A stretch of DNA of 64,000 nt. It comes from Haladaptatus sp. DYF46. GTDB lineage: Archaea > Halobacteriota > Halobacteria > Halobacteriales > Haladaptataceae. The notes beneath the pieces are model-generated. The model did not search any database, was not told where the DNA came from, and worked only from the letters and a program-made list of their open reading frames with translations. Location of the stretch: contig NZ_JAJFAY010000001.1 of the NCBI RefSeq assembly GCF_021083305.1, positions 1,116,001 through 1,180,000 of the forward strand, written 5' to 3'. Each line of letters opens with the position of its first letter. Position 1 is the first letter of the stretch. The translations under genes were made by a program, and so were the position numbers. Below are positions 34,742 to 42,423 of this stretch, piece by piece.

Positions 34742-35931
34742 TGGACTTCTCGGACAGGATTCAACGTGTCGAACCGAGCGCGACGCTGGCTATCAGCAGC
34801 CTCGCGTCGGAACTGAAAGCCGATGGCGCGGACGTCATCGACCTGAGCGTCGGCGAACCCGACTTCCCGACGCCGGCGAACGTCGTGGAAGCGTGTGAAA
34901 CCGCGATGGAGGACGGACATACCGGGTACCCGTCGTCGAAGGGCGTCCCGGAACTCCGCGAGGCCATCGCGGAGAAACTGCAAGGTGACGGCCTCCCGTA
35001 CGAGGCGGACAACGTCATCGTCACCCCCGGCGCGAAGCAGGCGCTCTACGAAACAGTACAGACCGTCGTCGACGACGGGGACGAGGTCGTCCTCCTCGAC
35101 CCGGCGTGGGTGTCCTACGAGGCGATGGTCAAACTCGCGGGCGGCGACCTGAACCGCGTGGACCTCGCCCCACACGACTTCAAACTCGAACCCGCTCTCG
35201 ACGACCTCGCCGAGGCCGTCTCGGACGACACCGAACTGCTCGTCGTCAACTCGCCGTCGAACCCGACCGGCGCGGTCTACTCCGACGCCGCGCTGGAAGG
35301 CGTCCGCGATTTGGCGGTCGAACACGACATCACGGTCATCAGCGACGAGATTTACGAGCGGATAACCTACGGCGCGGAGTTCACCAGCCTCGGAACCCTC
35401 GACGGCATGTTCGAGCGCACGATAACGGTCAACGGCTTCTCCAAGGCCTACTCCATGACGGGGTGGCGACTCGGCTACCTCGCCGCGCCGGAGGAGTTCG
35501 TCTCGGAGGCGGCGAAACTGCATTCACACTCCGTCTCCGCGGCGACGAACTTCGTCCAGCACGCGGGTCTGGAAGCGCTGGCGAACACCGAGGACGACGT
35601 GAACGAGATGGTCGAGGCGTTCCACGAGCGCCGCGACCGCCTCGTCGCCCTGCTGAAACAACACGACGTGGACGCCGGAACGCCCGACGGGGCGTTCTAT
35701 CTGATGATTCCGGTGGGCGAGGCGCAACGGGCCTCGGATGCGAGCGGGGAGCAAAGCGACCCGCGAGCGGACGACCAGCAGTGGTGTGAGGACGCACTGG
35801 AGCAGGCCCACGTCGCCACGGTTCCGGGCAGTGCTTTCGGTGCGCCCGGCTACGCTCGTATCTCCTACGCCGCGAGCCTCGACCGAATCGAGGAAGCTGT
35901 CGAGCGGTTAGTCGAGAGCGACCTGCTGTAG
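34741..35931 (+). CDS. Class I/II pyridoxal-phosphate aminotransferase with an in-frame repeat insertion
   Basis: A 396-residue fold-type I aminotransferase, closest in style to archaeal aspartate/aromatic aminotransferases. The PLP lysine is K235 in NGFSKAYSMTGWRLGY; NSPSNPTGAV and ISDEIYERITY give the Asn, Asp and Tyr cofactor contacts. Near residues 326-343, between FYLMIPV and the WCEDALEQAHVATVPG segment, there is an extra stretch GEAQRASDASGEQSDPRA encoded by the hairpin repeat also present in purK and the NUDIX gene. Starts 1 nt before the ribH stop ends. Exact amino-donor is undetermined. Confidence 0.93.
   Translation: MDFSDRIQRVEPSATLAISSLASELKADGADVIDLSVGEPDFPTPANVVEACETAMEDGHTGYPSSKGVPELREAIAEKLQGDGLPYEADNVIVTPGAKQALYETVQTVVDDGDEVVLLDPAWVSYEAMVKLAGGDLNRVDLAPHDFKLEPALDDLAEAVSDDTELLVVNSPSNPTGAVYSDAALEGVRDLAVEHDITVISDEIYERITYGAEFTSLGTLDGMFERTITVNGFSKAYSMTGWRLGYLAAPEEFVSEAAKLHSHSVSAATNFVQHAGLEALANTEDDVNEMVEAFHERRDRLVALLKQHDVDAGTPDGAFYLMIPVGEAQRASDASGEQSDPRADDQQWCEDALEQAHVATVPGSAFGAPGYARISYAASLDRIEEAVERLVESDLL
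35717..35770 (+). repeat. Hairpin repeat inserted in frame in the aminotransferase gene
   Basis: The copy starts with CGAGGC, a 7-nt spacer and GCCTCG (a weaker hairpin than the other copies) and continues with GCGAGCGGGGAGCAAAGCGA and CCCGCGAGCGG. From the AGCGGGGAGCAA core onwards it differs from the purK copy at a single position over more than 25 nt. It is read in the same frame as in purK and gives GEAQRASDASGEQSDPRA. Confidence 0.75.
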
Positions 35932-36085
35932 CGGGAGCGGACTGTTTTCGACCGTCAAGCAGACCGAACCGTCGCTGGACGGGTAGGGCGAAACCACGAT
36001 TTTTGTCACCTCGAACCACACTGGTTCCGGTCTCCGATATAAATCTACGGACGGAAACAGCACCCCGTCGGGAGAACTCCCTCGT

Positions 36086-36271
36086 TTAGCGATTCCGTAG
36101 GACGAACCGGTTGGCGATGTAGACGCCGACGGCCGCGCCGATTGCCGGGAAGAGGGAGGACACGACGGCTCGCTGAAGACCATATTCGAACGCGAATAGC
36201 GAAACGAGCATGACCACGACGTATCCGGCGGCGAATACGACGAGTGCACGCCGTCTTGGAGAGCGGGCCAT
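36086..36271 (-). CDS. Small two-helix membrane protein of unknown function
   Basis: A 61-residue protein beginning MARSPRRRALVVFAAGYVVV, with two hydrophobic segments (about 9-26 and 34-53) and a basic start and end (RFVLRNR). The basic N-terminus predicts a cytoplasmic end. The ATG at 36271 follows the threonine synthase stop region by 12 nt on the same strand, so it is probably the second gene of that transcript. I do not recognise a family. Confidence 0.6.
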   Translation of the reverse strand: MARSPRRRALVVFAAGYVVVMLVSLFAFEYGLQRAVVSSLFPAIGAAVGVYIANRFVLRNR

Positions 36272-36282
36272 CAGTCCTCGCC

Positions 36283-37476
36283 TCAGACGCCCATTCCCAT
36301 CAGGTGACTGCGGAGAACGTCGTCGTCCTTGTTGCCTTCGCCGGTGTTGAGGATGACGACGGTATCGTCCTCGTCGAACTCCCCCCGTTGTGCGAGTTCC
36401 CACGCGCCGCTGGCGGCGGCGGCGCAGGTCGCGCCCATCTCCAAGCCCTCCTTCTGTGCGACCGCGACCGCCGAGTCGAGGATGTCCTCGTCGCTGGTCG
36501 CCACCGCGCCGCCGTCGCTCTCGCGGAGCGCGTCCAGAATCATGGGACTCGCGCCGGGGTCTGGAATCTCGATGCCGCCGCAGATGGTGTCCGGCGTCTC
36601 CCACGCCTCGTGAACGTCCGTGCCCTCCTCCCACGCCTTCACGATGGGCGCACACCCGGTCGCTTGGGCGGCGTACATCGCCGGGAGGTCGTCGGTGAGC
36701 CCCAAATCGCGGAACTCCTTTGCGGCCTTGTGCATGCCGATCAGACCGACGCCGCCGCCGGTCGGGTAGACGATGGCGTCGGGGACGTCCCAGTCCATCT
36801 GCTCGGCGATTTCGTAGAACATCGTCTTCTTGCCCTCGTGGCGGTAGGGCGTGACGAACGTCTTGACGGAGTACCAGTTGTCCTCCGCTTCCATCGCGTC
36901 GGCGTAGGCCGCACCCGCGTCGCCGATTCGCCCCTCGACGACGGTCATGTCGCCGCCGTGGACGTTGACCATCGCCTTGTTGGTGAACCCGGAGCGGGTC
37001 GGGAGGAAGACGTGCGGTTCGATGTCGGCGCGGGCGGCGTACGCCGCGGCGGCCTGTCCGGCGTTTCCGGCCGAGGCAAGCGCGATGTCCGTCGCGCCGT
37101 GCTGGGCCGCCGCCGTCACGGCCATCGTCTGGCCGCGGTCCTTGAACGTCCCCGTCGGGTTGCGACCCTCGTCCTTGAACAGGACTCGTTCGACGCCCAT
37201 CTCCTCGGCGAGGGTCGGACAGTCCACGAGCGCGGTCGCGCCCTCGTCCATCGTCACCGCCGATTCACGAGTGAACGGGAGCAGTTCCGCGTACTTCCAC
37301 ATCGTCTCGAACGGTCGAGATTCGAGGTCCGCACGTGACACGTCGATTTCATCGTAGTCGTAATCCGGGTCGAGGATGCCGTCGCAGTCGGGACAGCGGT
37401 GTGTCCCAACCTCGGCGTCGAACGTCTCGCCGCAGTCCACGCACGTCAGGCCGATGAATGCGTCCGTCGTCTCCAT
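36283..37476 (-). CDS. thrC: Threonine synthase
   Basis: Converts O-phosphohomoserine to threonine with PLP. It has 397 residues. A zinc-ribbon-like N-terminus (C12, C15, C28, C31) is typical of archaeal ThrC. The PLP lysine is K112 in NPTGTFKDRGQTMAV; the phosphate-binding loop is the GGGVG run in the YPTGGGVGLIG segment. A TATA-like GGCTTAG sits about 25-30 nt before the ATG. A small membrane protein gene follows after 11 nt. Confidence 0.94.
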   Translation of the reverse strand: METTDAFIGLTCVDCGETFDAEVGTHRCPDCDGILDPDYDYDEIDVSRADLESRPFETMWKYAELLPFTRESAVTMDEGATALVDCPTLAEEMGVERVLFKDEGRNPTGTFKDRGQTMAVTAAAQHGATDIALASAGNAGQAAAAYAARADIEPHVFLPTRSGFTNKAMVNVHGGDMTVVEGRIGDAGAAYADAMEAEDNWYSVKTFVTPYRHEGKKTMFYEIAEQMDWDVPDAIVYPTGGGVGLIGMHKAAKEFRDLGLTDDLPAMYAAQATGCAPIVKAWEEGTDVHEAWETPDTICGGIEIPDPGASPMILDALRESDGGAVATSDEDILDSAVAVAQKEGLEMGATCAAAASGAWELAQRGEFDEDDTVVILNTGEGNKDDDVLRSHLMGMGV

Positions 37477-37500
37477 GCCCGATTGTGGGCAGGCGGGACA

Positions 37501-37507
37501 CTAAGCC
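37501..37507 (-). promoter_or_regulatory. TATA-like element of thrC
   Basis: GGCTTAG on the minus strand lies 25-31 nt before the thrC ATG at 37476. Confidence 0.35.
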
Positions 37508-37553
37508 CTGTCCATCCCCCGCCCCTTTTGCCCCTGCACTACAACTGTCGGAC

Positions 37554-38192
37554 ATGCGATCGGACGAGGTTCAGTCGGTTCTCGCGGACCGCGTCGAAGC
37601 CCTCCGGGAATCGCTGACGGAGCGCTGGGGCGACGTCCCTCACCGTGTTCGCGACCCGATTCACGTTCCGGAGTACGACTTCCCACGTACGCCGGACGAC
37701 ATCTTTCCGTGGGTCGCGGTCTGTTTCGTGGTGGAGGACGGACGAGTACTATTGATTCAGGACTCCGGCCACTCCTCGGAGTGGGAACCACCGGGAGGGA
37801 AAGGCGAGGCGCTACGCGCCTCGAAGAAAGCGAACGGAGAATTCCGTGAGCAGGGCGAGACGCTACGCGTCTCGGAAAGAGCGAGTGGTGAACACCGCGA
37901 GCAAGGCGATAGAGGCGAATCGGTCGCCGAAACAGCGGAGCGAGAAACCCGCGAGGAGACCGGAATCGAGTGCGAGGCGACCGACCTGCTGTTCACCGAG
38001 ACGCTCCGCTTCGACTACGGAAACGGCGTGCCGATGCCGGTGTTGCAAGCCGGATTCGTCGCCCGGCAGGTCGGCGGCGAGATTCATCCGACTGCGGCGG
38101 CCATCGAGAACGCGTCGTGGTTCGGGGTGGAGGAGATACCGGACGGAACGCAGTTCGCGGAGGAAATCCGTTCGTTGGACACGGAACGGTAG
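37554..38192 (+). CDS. NUDIX hydrolase interrupted by two in-frame repeats inside the Nudix box
   Basis: A 212-residue protein with an N-terminal ~50-residue helical segment and a NUDIX domain. The second half of the Nudix box is intact (E122-x7-R130-E-T-R-E-E-T-G137-I). The G-x5-E first half is split: EPPGGK (78-83) is followed by about 37 extra residues (84-120) made of two tandem 17-residue repeats (GEALRASKKANGEFREQ and GETLRVSERASGEHREQ) before GESVAE. NUDIX enzymes hydrolyse nucleoside-diphosphate-X compounds; whether this one still folds and binds metal is open. The ATG at 37554 (MRSDEVQSVL) is preferred to upstream frame extension. Confidence 0.88.
   Translation: MRSDEVQSVLADRVEALRESLTERWGDVPHRVRDPIHVPEYDFPRTPDDIFPWVAVCFVVEDGRVLLIQDSGHSSEWEPPGGKGEALRASKKANGEFREQGETLRVSERASGEHREQGDRGESVAETAERETREETGIECEATDLLFTETLRFDYGNGVPMPVLQAGFVARQVGGEIHPTAAAIENASWFGVEEIPDGTQFAEEIRSLDTER
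37804..37855 (+). repeat. Hairpin repeat, copy 1, in the NUDIX gene
   Basis: CGAGGCGC (37805-37812), TAC loop, GCGCCTCG (37816-37823) form a perfect 8-bp hairpin. The repeat unit is 51 nt (17 codons) and is immediately followed by copy 2. It is read as EALRASKKANGEFREQG. Confidence 0.75.
37856..37906 (+). repeat. Hairpin repeat, copy 2, in the NUDIX gene
   Basis: CGAGACGC (37856-37863), TAC loop, GCGTCTCG (37867-37874) again form a perfect 8-bp hairpin. Compared with copy 1, one G-C pair has become A-T on both arms. About 39 of 51 positions match copy 1. It is read as ETLRVSERASGEHREQG. Confidence 0.75.
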
Positions 38193-38266
38193 CTCACCAC
38201 AATCATTTCCACCACCCCAACCAGATCGGCCGAGAGACGTTTAGGAGGGACGACCGACCAGTTCGT

Positions 38267-39526
38267 ATGACCACGGTCATCGTCGCCGGGGCGGGACTCG
38301 CGGGCCTCGTGGCCGCCCGACATCTCGCCCGGTTGGGACTGGACGTACAGATGTTCGAACGCGAGGACGAAGTAGGGGGGCGAGTCCGAACCCGCCGAAA
38401 AGACGGATTCGTCCTCGACCGCGGGTTTCAGGTGCTCTTCACCGCCTACCCGGCGGCACGGCGGGAACTCGACTACGACGACCTCGATCTGCGCCGCTTC
38501 GCGCCGGGTGCGGTGCTCGCCCATCCCGGCGAGCGGTCGGTTCTGGCGGACCCCGTCCGTGACCCGAGTACGGTGTTCGGTTCGATGGCGAACCGTGAGG
38601 TTCGTCTCGGCGACAAACTGCGGACCCTGCGACTCCGCCGCAAACTGGCCCGGACGCCGAACAGCGAAATCTTCTCGGGGGAGGACGAGGCCATCGAGGA
38701 GTACCTCCGCGAACGGGGGTTTTCCGACGCGTTCCGCGAGAACTTCGCGGGACCGTTCTACGGCGGCATCACCCTCGACCGGCCGCTTTCGACCTCGAAG
38801 AAAGTATTCGAGTTTACGTTCAAGATGCTCTCGACTGGCGACATCGCGGTGCCCGCGAACGGCATGGGCGAAATAGCCGAGCAGTTGGCGCGGAAGGCGC
38901 GGGTCGCCGGTGCGACGATTCAGGTCGGGGACGGCGTCTCCGCGGTCGAACCGAACGGCGACGAAGTGAACGTCGAAGTCGGCGGCGAAACCCTCACCGC
39001 CGATGCCGCGGTCGTCGCGACCGACCCGAAGTCCGCCCGTGAGCTGTCGGACGTGGAGTCGATTCCGACGCACGCCCTCGGTTGCGTCACCCAGTACTTC
39101 TCCCACGCCGAACCGCTCGACGTCGGAAACCGCCTCCTGCTCAACGTCGGCGATGACGCGCCGAACGAAGTCGTTCCGCTGTCGTCCGTCGCACCGGAAT
39201 ACGCTCCCGACGACCGGGAACTCCTCTCGGCGACGTTTCTCGGGACGCCCGACGATTCCGACGCGGAACTGGCGGAGACGGTGGAGAGGACGCTCCGCGA
39301 GTGGTATCCCGAGCGGACGTTTCCGGACCTCGAACGCGTCCACACCGATCGTATCGAGTTCGCGCAGTTCGCCCAACCGCCGGGTATTTTCGACCGATTG
39401 CCCGGCAATCGAACGCACGAGAAGTCGGTATACCTCGCCGGAGAGTACACCGAGGCCTCCTCGCTCAACGCCGCGATGGAGAGCGGACGAAAGGCCGCGC
39501 TGGCCGTGTACGGCGACCTGCGATAG
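38267..39526 (+). CDS. FAD-dependent oxidoreductase (phytoene desaturase/amine oxidase superfamily)
   Basis: A 419-residue flavoprotein. The N-terminal dinucleotide-binding motif is VIVAGAGLAGLVAARHLAR (4-22), followed by the acidic FEREDEVGGRVRT. FNAG-like FAGPFYGGITLD and the C-terminal VYLAGEYTEASSLNAAMESG (FAD-ribityl contact) complete the fold. Such proteins in haloarchaea are annotated as NAD(P)/FAD-dependent oxidoreductases; a carotenoid or other polyprenyl substrate is plausible but not shown. A TATA-like CGTTTAGGA lies 22-30 nt upstream of the ATG. Confidence 0.88.
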   Translation: MTTVIVAGAGLAGLVAARHLARLGLDVQMFEREDEVGGRVRTRRKDGFVLDRGFQVLFTAYPAARRELDYDDLDLRRFAPGAVLAHPGERSVLADPVRDPSTVFGSMANREVRLGDKLRTLRLRRKLARTPNSEIFSGEDEAIEEYLRERGFSDAFRENFAGPFYGGITLDRPLSTSKKVFEFTFKMLSTGDIAVPANGMGEIAEQLARKARVAGATIQVGDGVSAVEPNGDEVNVEVGGETLTADAAVVATDPKSARELSDVESIPTHALGCVTQYFSHAEPLDVGNRLLLNVGDDAPNEVVPLSSVAPEYAPDDRELLSATFLGTPDDSDAELAETVERTLREWYPERTFPDLERVHTDRIEFAQFAQPPGIFDRLPGNRTHEKSVYLAGEYTEASSLNAAMESGRKAALAVYGDLR

Positions 39527-39631
39527 CGGTGGACTCACGTTTCGATAACCGTCGGAATCACGTTCCGATACCGGTCGGTTCGCGTCGAAACGGGCAATAG
39601 GTCTTTGACGGTCCTCCGCCGAAATAAACAC

Positions 39632-40540
39632 GTGACCACGGAGGGTACGGCGGTTCTCGTTCGAAATCCGAACGGCGGCGACCGAAAGAAGGGCGTCAAG
39701 GCCCGCAACATCGCGCTTCGCCGCGGGTACGACGTTCGGGACAGCACCGCCCGCGGCGAAACCGTGACGCTCGCCGAGGAGGCGGCGAGAGAGGGTGCGT
39801 CGGTCATCGCGGCCTGCGGCGGCGACGGGACGCTCAACGAAGTCGTCAGGGGGGTCGACGCCGCGGACGCACTCGACCGAGTTCGCCTCGGGGTGATACC
39901 GACCGGGACCGGCAACGACTTCGCCGACAACGTCGGGATTCGGAGCGTCGCCCACGCCTTCGAGGTGCTCGAATCGGGCGAAGAGCGGCGTCTCGACCTC
40001 GGAGCCGCCGACGGTCGTCCCTTCGTCAACTCCTGCGTCGGCGGGCTGACCGCCGAAGCGAGCGCCCGTACCACGCCGGAGATGAAGCGCCGACTCGGAC
40101 CGGTGGCCTACGTGCTGAGCACGTTATCCGAGGTGCGCGACTTCGACGGCTTGCGACTCGACATCCGCGCGGGACCGCGAACCGACCCGATATGGTCGGG
40201 CGAGGCGGTCATGCTCCTCATCGGAAACGGGCGACGGTTCCCGAGCGAGCGCGGACGACGCGCGAACGTGGAGGACGGCCTGTTGAACGTGGTCGTCATC
40301 CAACGCGCGCCGTCGTTCGACTACCTCGCTACCGGTGCCGCCGACGTTCTTTTTCGGCGGGACTCGGGGTACGTGAATCGCGTGAAGGTTCCGCGACTGC
40401 ACCTCCGACACGACGGCGAACCGGTGCAGTTCAGCCTCGACGGGGAGATGATTCGACGCGCCGAACTCGACGTTCGTTGTCGTCCGAAAGCGATGCGATT
40501 CTCGGTCGGAGCGGGATACGAACCGACCCCGGATGGGTGA
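39632..40540 (+). CDS. Diacylglycerol kinase-family (lipid kinase-like) protein
   Basis: A 302-residue protein of the DAGK_cat/LCB5 superfamily. GGDGTLNEV (63-71) and PTGTGNDFA (90-98) are the catalytic nucleotide-binding motifs. The C-terminal beta-rich domain ends with FSLDGEMIRR, the DGE motif of lipid kinases. It likely phosphorylates a lipid such as diacylglycerol or archaeal equivalents; substrate unknown. I chose the GTG at 39632 (MTTEGTAVLV), which precedes the first strand directly; a TTG at 39605 would add nine basic residues. Confidence 0.88.
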   Translation: MTTEGTAVLVRNPNGGDRKKGVKARNIALRRGYDVRDSTARGETVTLAEEAAREGASVIAACGGDGTLNEVVRGVDAADALDRVRLGVIPTGTGNDFADNVGIRSVAHAFEVLESGEERRLDLGAADGRPFVNSCVGGLTAEASARTTPEMKRRLGPVAYVLSTLSEVRDFDGLRLDIRAGPRTDPIWSGEAVMLLIGNGRRFPSERGRRANVEDGLLNVVVIQRAPSFDYLATGAADVLFRRDSGYVNRVKVPRLHLRHDGEPVQFSLDGEMIRRAELDVRCRPKAMRFSVGAGYEPTPDG

Positions 40541-40564
40541 CGTGAGCGCTCTTCCGGAAATCGA

Positions 40565-41251
40565 TCACAACAGCCTTCGAAACTCCGCGAGCGGCGGGAA
40601 ACGGTAGGTTTCGTCGGTCTCTTCGTCACGAACGATGGGGCAGAGCGGGTCCGTGCCGGTGACGAGGGGGGACTGAAAACCGGACCCTCGAAGGTCGTTT
40701 ACGACCATTCCGCTCGCGAATCGGCTGAACGCGGGCAGCACGAGCAGGTCCGAATCCCGGTACGCGTTCGGTCCATGGAGATAACAAGGCCGCCGCTTCC
40801 CCTCGATTTCGATGGCCGGATGGTCGTGACCGATGACGTACCGCGGGGCGCTCCCCTCCGGTTCCTCGTGGCCGTGACAGACCACCGTGTCGTCCGCGAG
40901 CGGGTACTCCGCGTGCGTGTCAGTCAGTTCGTCCACCCTCGTGTCGTGATTGCCGCGAACGACGACGAGGGTCGCTCCCGCGTCGCCCGCGAGCGCTTCG
41001 AGGTCGGCGAACGTATCGTGGACCTCCTCCGGGAGTCGGTCGAAGGCGTGGAGAACGTCTCCCGCGAGGACGATTTCGGTCGGCGAAAATCGGTCGGTGA
41101 GGGTCGACAATCGCGCCGTCAAATCGTGCCGTTCGCCGAGCGGAAACGAGACGTTCGACGTCGCATCACGGCCGATGTGGAGGTCGGCGAGGACGAGCGC
41201 GTCGGCGGAAGGGAGATAGGCCGCCCGGTCCGCGAACTCAACGTCCGCCAT
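40565..41251 (-). CDS. Calcineurin-like metallophosphoesterase
   Basis: A 228-residue single-domain phosphoesterase. All metal-binding motifs are visible: D23-x-H25 (LADLHIG), GDVLH (64-68), GNHD (100-103), HGH (126-128) and GHDHP (141-145). This layout matches the YfcE/MJ0037-type phosphoesterases common beside DNA helicase genes in archaea. The substrate is undetermined. The start overlaps the 3' end of the archaeosortase gene by 14 nt, so both are on one transcript. Confidence 0.9.
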   Translation of the reverse strand: MADVEFADRAAYLPSADALVLADLHIGRDATSNVSFPLGERHDLTARLSTLTDRFSPTEIVLAGDVLHAFDRLPEEVHDTFADLEALAGDAGATLVVVRGNHDTRVDELTDTHAEYPLADDTVVCHGHEEPEGSAPRYVIGHDHPAIEIEGKRRPCYLHGPNAYRDSDLLVLPAFSRFASGMVVNDLRGSGFQSPLVTGTDPLCPIVRDEETDETYRFPPLAEFRRLL

Positions 41252-42179
41252 CGGCCCGGATGCCCCGCTGGAAGTCGTACTCTCGACCGGTAACGAGGTA
41301 GATGACGTCCTCGATGACCGTCAACAACTCGGGGAGGTCACGGACGACCAACCAGAGGATGAAGACGAGCGCGACGACAGCGAGCAGTTGGCTCAGCACT
41401 CGGTCCGCGATGAAAAACGAGACCATCCGCGGGTCGGTGTAGCCGGTGAGCGAGGTGACGGGGCCGACGAACAGTTGGAACCACTGGTTTCCGAACGCGA
41501 CGGAGATGAAGACGTTGCGGACGACGTTCAGCACCCAGATGATGGAGATAGCCAGCGCGAACGCCCGGAGCTTTCGCCGAAGCGGTGCCTTGACCGCGGC
41601 GATGAGGCCGCCGAAGATGCTCATGCTGCCGATTCCCGTGCAGGCCAGAACGAGGTAGGTGTAGTACTGATGGCCCGCGCCGTCGGTGAAGATGAAGGCG
41701 CTGTGGTAGCCGTTTTGCTCCGCGATCGTGAACACGGGGTCGTATCCGAGAAGCCGGATGACGGCGTTCGTCTGGGCGCTCACGAGTTCCACCAACCACT
41801 GCCGGAGCGGTTCGATGGTCAGGAACGGGACGTAAATGAGTCCCATCGCGGCGACGCCGCGGGAGAGGACGAACAGCGAGTCCCGTCCCGAGTAGAGTTG
41901 GTAGCCCGCGTAGACACACAGCGGAACGGCGAGGAGGCTGAGCCCCCCTTCGATGAAGCTCCGCATCTCGAACGCAAATCGGGGGAAGAGAACGCCCCAA
42001 AAGACGCCGAAGAGCACCCATGCGCCCGCACCGACGGTCCGGGCTATCCCGCGGTCGTACCGTTCGAGCGCGGCGGTGGCGACGAACGCGGCGATGACCA
42101 CCCACACGAGGTAATCGGGGACGGTCGTCGTCAACCACGGGAGGGGGCCGGGAAGGGCGGCGGGGATGACTTCGATCAC
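41238..42179 (-). CDS. artA: Archaeosortase A
   Basis: Membrane transpeptidase-like protease that removes the C-terminal PGF-type sorting tripartite tail of surface proteins and allows lipid anchoring. The 313-residue protein has about eight helices. The catalytic residues are C180 (VLACTGIG), R221 (LNVVRNVF) and R260 (FIADRVLS); the spacings of 41 and 39 residues equal those of the C/R/R triad of the Haloferax enzyme as I remember it. A GTG at 42179 is chosen because a TATA box lies 22-31 nt upstream. No PGF-tailed substrate is seen in this window. Confidence 0.93.
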   Translation of the reverse strand: MIEVIPAALPGPLPWLTTTVPDYLVWVVIAAFVATAALERYDRGIARTVGAGAWVLFGVFWGVLFPRFAFEMRSFIEGGLSLLAVPLCVYAGYQLYSGRDSLFVLSRGVAAMGLIYVPFLTIEPLRQWLVELVSAQTNAVIRLLGYDPVFTIAEQNGYHSAFIFTDGAGHQYYTYLVLACTGIGSMSIFGGLIAAVKAPLRRKLRAFALAISIIWVLNVVRNVFISVAFGNQWFQLFVGPVTSLTGYTDPRMVSFFIADRVLSQLLAVVALVFILWLVVRDLPELLTVIEDVIYLVTGREYDFQRGIRADGGR

Positions 42180-42200
42180 GCTTCGTCGGTTGTTCTCGGA

Positions 42201-42210
42201 AAATATAGAG
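42201..42210 (-). promoter_or_regulatory. TATA box of the archaeosortase gene
   Basis: CTCTATATTT on the minus strand lies 22-31 nt before the GTG at 42179. It supports a leaderless transcript and the GTG start. Confidence 0.5.
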
Positions 42211-42392
42211 TTGACGCTCTCCCGTCCGGACGTACACGGAGCCGTTCCACGCGGATTTGAGCGAACACGTGCTCCGCAGTCATCCTCACGTTGACATCCA
42301 TCTGCCGACCGTCGAGTTACGATCATCGGTTCCGGGTCCGTGTCCATCCGCGAACGAGAAACCGGACGACGGTCACACCGCTCGACCGCTGG

Positions 42393-42402
42393 TATTTTTA
42401 TC
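42393..42402 (+). promoter_or_regulatory. TATA box of the regulator gene at 42424
   Basis: TATTTTTATC lies 22-31 nt before the ATG at 42424, the expected leaderless position. It is divergent from the archaeosortase promoter ~180 nt away. Confidence 0.55.
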
Positions 42403-42423
42403 GTTCCGCCCGAGAATTCGGGC

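Noticed and set aside
39605..39631. TTG start for the lipid-kinase-like gene.
   Set aside because: It would add nine basic residues before the first strand; the GTG at 39632 gives the family-like start.
38084..39955. A 623-codon open frame on the minus strand opposite the FAD oxidoreductase.
   Set aside because: It is antisense to a gene with clear cofactor motifs and has an Arg/Val/Gly-rich composition without domains.
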